Part shown: positions 59,931 through 64,000 of the stretch, one piece after another
Layout of the letters: each line of letters starts with the position of its first letter
Numbering within the stretch: the first letter of the stretch is position 1
NCBI GenBank assembly: GCA_029747015.1
Contig: JAKOGI010000579.1
Coordinates: 62,001-126,000 of the forward strand
DNA: 64,000 bases
DNA from: Carnegiea gigantea
Lineage: Eukaryota > Streptophyta > Magnoliopsida > Caryophyllales > Cactaceae
Direction: 5' to 3'
Position numbers and translations under genes: made by a program
The notes under the pieces: generated by a model
Seen by the model: the letters and a program-made list of their open reading frames with translations, nothing else
Database searches by the model: none
What the model was told of the DNA's origin: nothing

Positions 59931-60940
59931 CCCCCCATCTTCAAGAGTTTTAGGAGTTTTTGCAAGCTCTATCTCTAAATCTGAATCCTCGCATTCTCAA
60001 ACTGTAATATGATGAGAAAAAGCCATCACATCTTACCCTTTTCCTTGTTAGAGTCAGAGTCACTCTGTTGACCAATGAAGATCACAGTGCGCCTTTTCAC
60101 TCTCAATAAACCTTTTGTGTTGATGTTCAAGGTTGAAAATTGCTTTATTCGTGAAGGGTTAGAACTTTGTACCTCTTTTGTATCGCCCAGATAATCGAAT
60201 ATGGAACTTTTGAGCTCCTGGGATGGTGATTTCAAGGGCTCTGTTCCCTGCTTGATCCTGTTGAACACTGAAGGCTTTGATCATGCCCCAATTCTGGTAA
60301 AGACATATAGATGTCTTATTGAACTGAACGGTTATAATCTATCGAATACAAAAGTCCTCGTGCGAGGTGGATCATCCTTCTCTTTACTTCCCTCTATCTC
60401 GTCAGCAGAGATGTGTTAAACTGTCAACTCCTTGTTCCTTCGTCGCCCCGAGATTCTGATTGGCTGCAATGGCGCGTAGCCAAGTATGACTTTAGAGACC
60501 CCTACTAAACCCCCTTCTCTTGGATCATTTTTTGAGTTTCATTAAGAGCATGAGGCTTGACTCTGATTGCCTTCCCTGAGGTAGTGGGGTTTTGGAAGTC
60601 ATAAGTGTCTCTTTCCATAAGCTTATATGCATTTGGATAAAATCCCTCTTGAGTACGTGTATATAGCAAGCCCTCCTCCTCTTTCAAGAAAGACTTCGAA
60701 GAAGAGACAAACCCAGGGAGAAGGTTTCTGCTCACCTTTGGCTGGCACACCATTTGCGTCGGCAATGTGGCACTTCCTTTAACGGCACCCAAGCTTGCCT
60801 CGTTAGCCTTTCTCATAATTTTACCTTGAGCCTCTTCACTTACAACTGAACTAAAGGGCAATTCTCTTTCCTTACGACGGGCTTTCGGAACATACCTCAA
60901 AACCTGTGTCATGGAGTTTGTTGAAGCAGCCATTGTGCCA
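59931..60940 (-). pseudogene. Linker region between protease and RT of the Tat/Ogre-like element
   Basis: Two readable pieces: 60933-60505 (VLRYVPKARRKERELPFS and MERDTYDFQNPTT) and 60268-60026 (RVKRRTVIFIGQQSDSDSN). Segments of this kind lie between protease and RT in Tat elements; no enzymatic domain is known to me. Confidence 0.65.
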
Positions 60941-60942
60941 TG

Positions 60943-61830
60943 TTATTGTTGTTTTGCACCATTGTGCCGCATTGCCACGTGCGCATCCTTGGTAACTTTT
61001 GAGTCACCTTTACCTATGGAGGAAATTGTCGATATCATCATCTCTTTAGGTGCCGAACCTTCTTCAAAGGATTTAGTATCAACGAAATATGACTTTGCCT
61101 TAGTGAATGGCCTAGCATCACCGTGAATATTTGTTTCTCCTCTATGATAGTACTTGAGACATTGGTGGAGAGTTAAAGCTACTATTCTATTTTCATGAAG
61201 CCATGGGCATCCAAGTAACAGTTTGTAGGAAATTTTTGAGTCAATTACATGGAAGACTGAAGATGTTGATAGGTCTCCCATCATCAATTCAAGGCGAATC
61301 ATGCTGATCCCACGCTGACTCCCTAGGCTAAATCCTTACATCACTATTTGGCTATTAGAAAGTTCTTCCACCATGATCCCTAAGTCATTCATTGTAAACA
61401 TAGGCGTGATGTTAATAGTTGACCCTCCACATATAAGGATCCATTTGACTTTTTGTTCCCTGATATAGCTAATGATGAACAGAGGGCGCTTGTGAGGCTT
61501 AGAGCCCAGTAGTATATCATCATCGGTAAAAATAATAGCGGTGTTACAAGCAGCATACTGAGCAACATTTTTCATTGATTGGTCAACATCTCTTACTTTG
61601 TTAACATAAAGTTTGGGATGCTGCAAGGCAATAGTAACATGTTGATGTATCTCTTCTGGCAAGTTGAAGATTTGCCCCCAATCCTTACATATTGATAAAG
61701 TTTCTAAAATAGTTAGATTCTTATCGTCATCTTTTGGAGGTTTCTCCTGCTTTTCTTCCTCCTCATCTTCCTTGTCCTTTAGCTCATAACATGAAGTCAT
61801 GTTAACAGTAACCTTCTCAAAAAATCCCAC
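60943..61830 (-). pseudogene. Tat/Ogre-like protease
   Basis: On -: FTDDDILLGSKPHKRPLFI, then WILICGGSTINITPM where the active-site Asp of DGGS is Cys (codon 61429-61431), and after a stop near 61336 YKLLLGCPWLHENRIVALTL and LHQCLKYY. The fold is readable but catalysis would be lost. An acidic, lysine-rich stretch precedes it. Confidence 0.8.
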
Positions 61831-62225
61831 TGGGAAAAATTCCTCCAGGGTGATAGGAACAAGTGGCTCCTGTTTGAGCAGATTGATAGGCCGAATTTCC
61901 TGTCTCTTGTTTGTTTTTTACTTTTTCTTGCTTTTTACACATTAAGGATTCTTCCTCCTACCTTGTCTTTTTCTTCGATGAAGGGTGGCACCTGAGCTTG
62001 TTCTGGATTCCTTGGCTTCCTTCGAGTGACGAGTGTCCATCCTTCTTCATCCTCAATCGGGGTTAGATTGGTCTCCACCACCGATCCCTGAACCATTAAG
62101 GGGATAGCGATGGGTTCCAGGCTTCTAAACTGAATGGTGAATAGTTCTTCTCTTTCAGAGGCAATTACACTACTCTCCCTTTGCTCATGAGATCGACTAG
62201 GCCTTTGTTGCCGTGATAGAGGAGA

Positions 62226-63900
62226 CTACTCCATCTCAGCAGCAATATGATTAGGCCCGGCGGAGTAATCTACGTCTAATATGATCCTCCTATCCCTAGC
62301 TAGCTGCATAATACATTCCTTCAATGTAATGCACTTCTTGAGAGGATGGCTAATGACTCGATGATAGCAACAGTACTTTGGGTTAGTCGTCCTTCCAGCC
62401 TCTTCAGACCGCTTTGGTGCAGGGAGTTCAATAATCCCATTCCCAAGCAAATCATCTAGCATTCGTGACAAATCCAAATCAGGAAACGGGTACTTCTTCT
62501 CTTAAAGCTCCTTTAATGTACGTCGCTTCCTTCCACCATCCCTTAACAATGATCCTTTCTTCTTTTCTAGCGCAGATTTCTTGAAATCTGTACAGGTTCC
62601 TCAGCGAAAGTGGCCATTGATTCATTTGTCGGCGCCTTCGAAGGCTTTGAGCTTTTCTTGGTCTCATCTTTGTCCTTCTTAAATTCATAAGAGGTACATG
62701 ACTTACCACGATGGTTCACTATCATCATTTCCATGCCACACACTTTGGTAGCTAGTTCTTGGAAAGTCCTTGGCTTACTCATCTATGAAACATACAACAA
62801 GTCTCACTCCATACCCTGAGTGCACATCTCTACAGCGGAGGCCTCGGTCAAACGATCCTTGCACTCAAGGTTGAAAGATCTCCAATGATTAATATAATCG
62901 ATGGTATGTTCATCCTTCCACTGCTTAGTATTTGTCAGTTCTGTCATATTAATAGTGCGCTGAGTGTTGTAGAATCTGTTGAAGAACTCCTACTTCATTT
63001 GTTCCCAGCTATTGATGGATTCGGGCTCTAAGTCGGTATACTAGTTGAAAGCGATACCTTTAAGGGATCGGACAAACTGCTTCATTAATTGGCCCCCCTT
63101 AGTTCCAGCGTTACTGCAAGTTTCGATGAAATGTGACATGTGTTGCTTAGGGTTGCCCTTTCCATCGAACTGATTAAACTTGGGGGGTTGATAGCCGTGG
63201 GGAATACAAAGCAGGTCAATCCTCTTCGTATAAGGCTTCTTGTACAAGTTTGTCTTATAACTTCCTCTGCCTAGCTGAGCCTTAACAGCATTCGCAATTG
63301 AGCTTTGAATTTGCTTAGCAGACACCGAATCCAATGTAGAGTCTTTTTTGGCATGCGTACATCGTCAGATTCTTCATTGTGATTAGACTCCTTATTAGAA
63401 TCTTCATTGCCCAACTCCTTATTAGAAGATTCAAATGACTTCTTCTCTAACTTCTTTGTTAACTCAGCAATCTGCTCGTTCTGACACTTGATTTGAGTGT
63501 CCTTTTCTACACTCTCTGTAGAAAGTCGATTCAACATAGCCTTCATACTTGCTGGTTGTTCCTCAAAGTTGGTAGCCTCCATCACCATAACTGACATGAT
63601 GGCAGTGTCAGATGATTCAGCTTCATCATGAGAAGAGACTGATTTCTTTGACAATGTCGAAGAGGAATCACTGTTTGAATAACTATCATCTCCTAAACCA
63701 AAGGGCTGGAAGGTAGGGTTGGTATGAGTTTGAAGTTCATCCATTCCATAAGGTATCGTTTGCAGCATGTTGAGGCCAACAATAAACTTTTGCTTCAATG
63801 CACTTGGCTGACTCCATCAGAAATTTTGGAGTCAAAATTTTGAATATGACGTGACTACTACAGTGTAGTCACAACTGATTGCCCTATGACAATTGTGGCA
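62226..63900 (-). pseudogene. Tat/Ogre-like gag
   Basis: On -: a Ser/Asp-rich N-terminal part (63798-63355), IANAVKAQLGRGSY, YQPPKFNQFDGKGNPKQHMSHF (63190-63130), KQFVRSLKGIAF, then across stops ELATKVCGMEMMI (62740) and a zinc-finger-like YCCYHRVISHPLKKC at about 62370-62330. Upstream sequence to 63900 is gag-like but broken. Several in-frame stops (63050, 62785, 62478). Confidence 0.8.
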
Positions 63901-64000
63901 ATAACTTTTGCCATACTTCTAGTCATAATCCCGTCAAATGCGGCGCAAGCAGTTGTCGATCCTTGAGATGTGGACCGAATAGCTTTCCTTAAAGCTTGAG
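63901..64000 (-). other. Upstream gag or leader of the Tat/Ogre-like element
   Basis: No clear feature. No LTR end or primer binding site is reached before the window ends. Confidence 0.4.

Larger units (their letters stand above)
52003..64000 (-). mobile_element. Tat/Ogre-like Ty3/gypsy retrotransposon, 5' end beyond the window
   Basis: Minus-strand element with 3' LTR at about 52003-52738, an antisense plant-mobile-domain gene, then (reading right to left) gag, protease, RT, RNase H, a second archaeal-type RNase H and integrase. The double RNase H and gag phrase QFDGKGNPKQHMSHF are hallmarks of the Tat lineage. Every gene has stops or lost catalytic residues. The PBS and 5' LTR should lie right of 64000. 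Confidence 0.8.

Overview
The window is plant nuclear DNA, most likely from an angiosperm and probably a eudicot. The genes have spliceosomal introns, and there are Ty3/gypsy and Ty1/copia retrotransposons of plant clades, a FAR1-type Mutator-like transposon (MULE), MITEs, an RTE-type LINE and long microsatellites. Nothing bacterial is present. Only one ordinary host gene is visible; the rest is layered mobile DNA.

Layout. 1-1832: end of an Athila/Tat-like LTR element carrying a small MITE. 1842-29113: one large MULE, with diverged terminal inverted repeats and a 9-bp target duplication, holding a FAR1-type transposase pseudogene on + (3385-5890) and a split Ulp1-like protease pseudogene on -. 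The protease gene is interrupted by a minus-strand Athila-like gypsy element (8667-25959, target duplication GCTGT). That element is interrupted inside its reverse transcriptase by a gag-protease-only LTR element (14341-21818, target duplication AACAT), which is a tandem array of three LTRs and two internal domains. An RTE fragment and 100-bp tandem repeats sit near the right MULE end. 29114-36932: a decayed chromovirus, probably Reina-like, whose integrase gene is split by a 3.8-kb solo LTR (32242-36049, target duplication CATAT). The MULE itself lies in the 3' end of a related chromovirus copy, so the nest is four deep: chromovirus, MULE, Athila-like, gag-only array.

37600-45900: a single host gene of eight exons encoding a SEN1/UPF1-like superfamily 1 helicase of about 1,100 residues. 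All helicase motifs are readable, but there is one apparent 1-nt deletion just before the Walker A motif. 45900-49620: intergenic DNA with microsatellites and a 1.4-kb Harbinger/Tourist-like element whose core is about 1 kb of AT-only-like triplet repeat. 50100-52000: a copia (SIRE-like) remnant. About 52000 to the right edge: a Tat/Ogre-like gypsy element on the minus strand, running past the window. It has gag, protease, RT, two RNase H regions and integrase, all damaged, and between integrase and the 3' LTR it carries an antisense gene of the plant mobile domain family. A hAT-like MITE and a 57-bp tandem repeat lie in the same region.

The genes do not form a pathway. The coherent story is successive insertion, with target duplications giving the order, plus one host helicase gene between two transposon-rich blocks. 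All boundaries and counts were read by eye; no alignment or database search was run.
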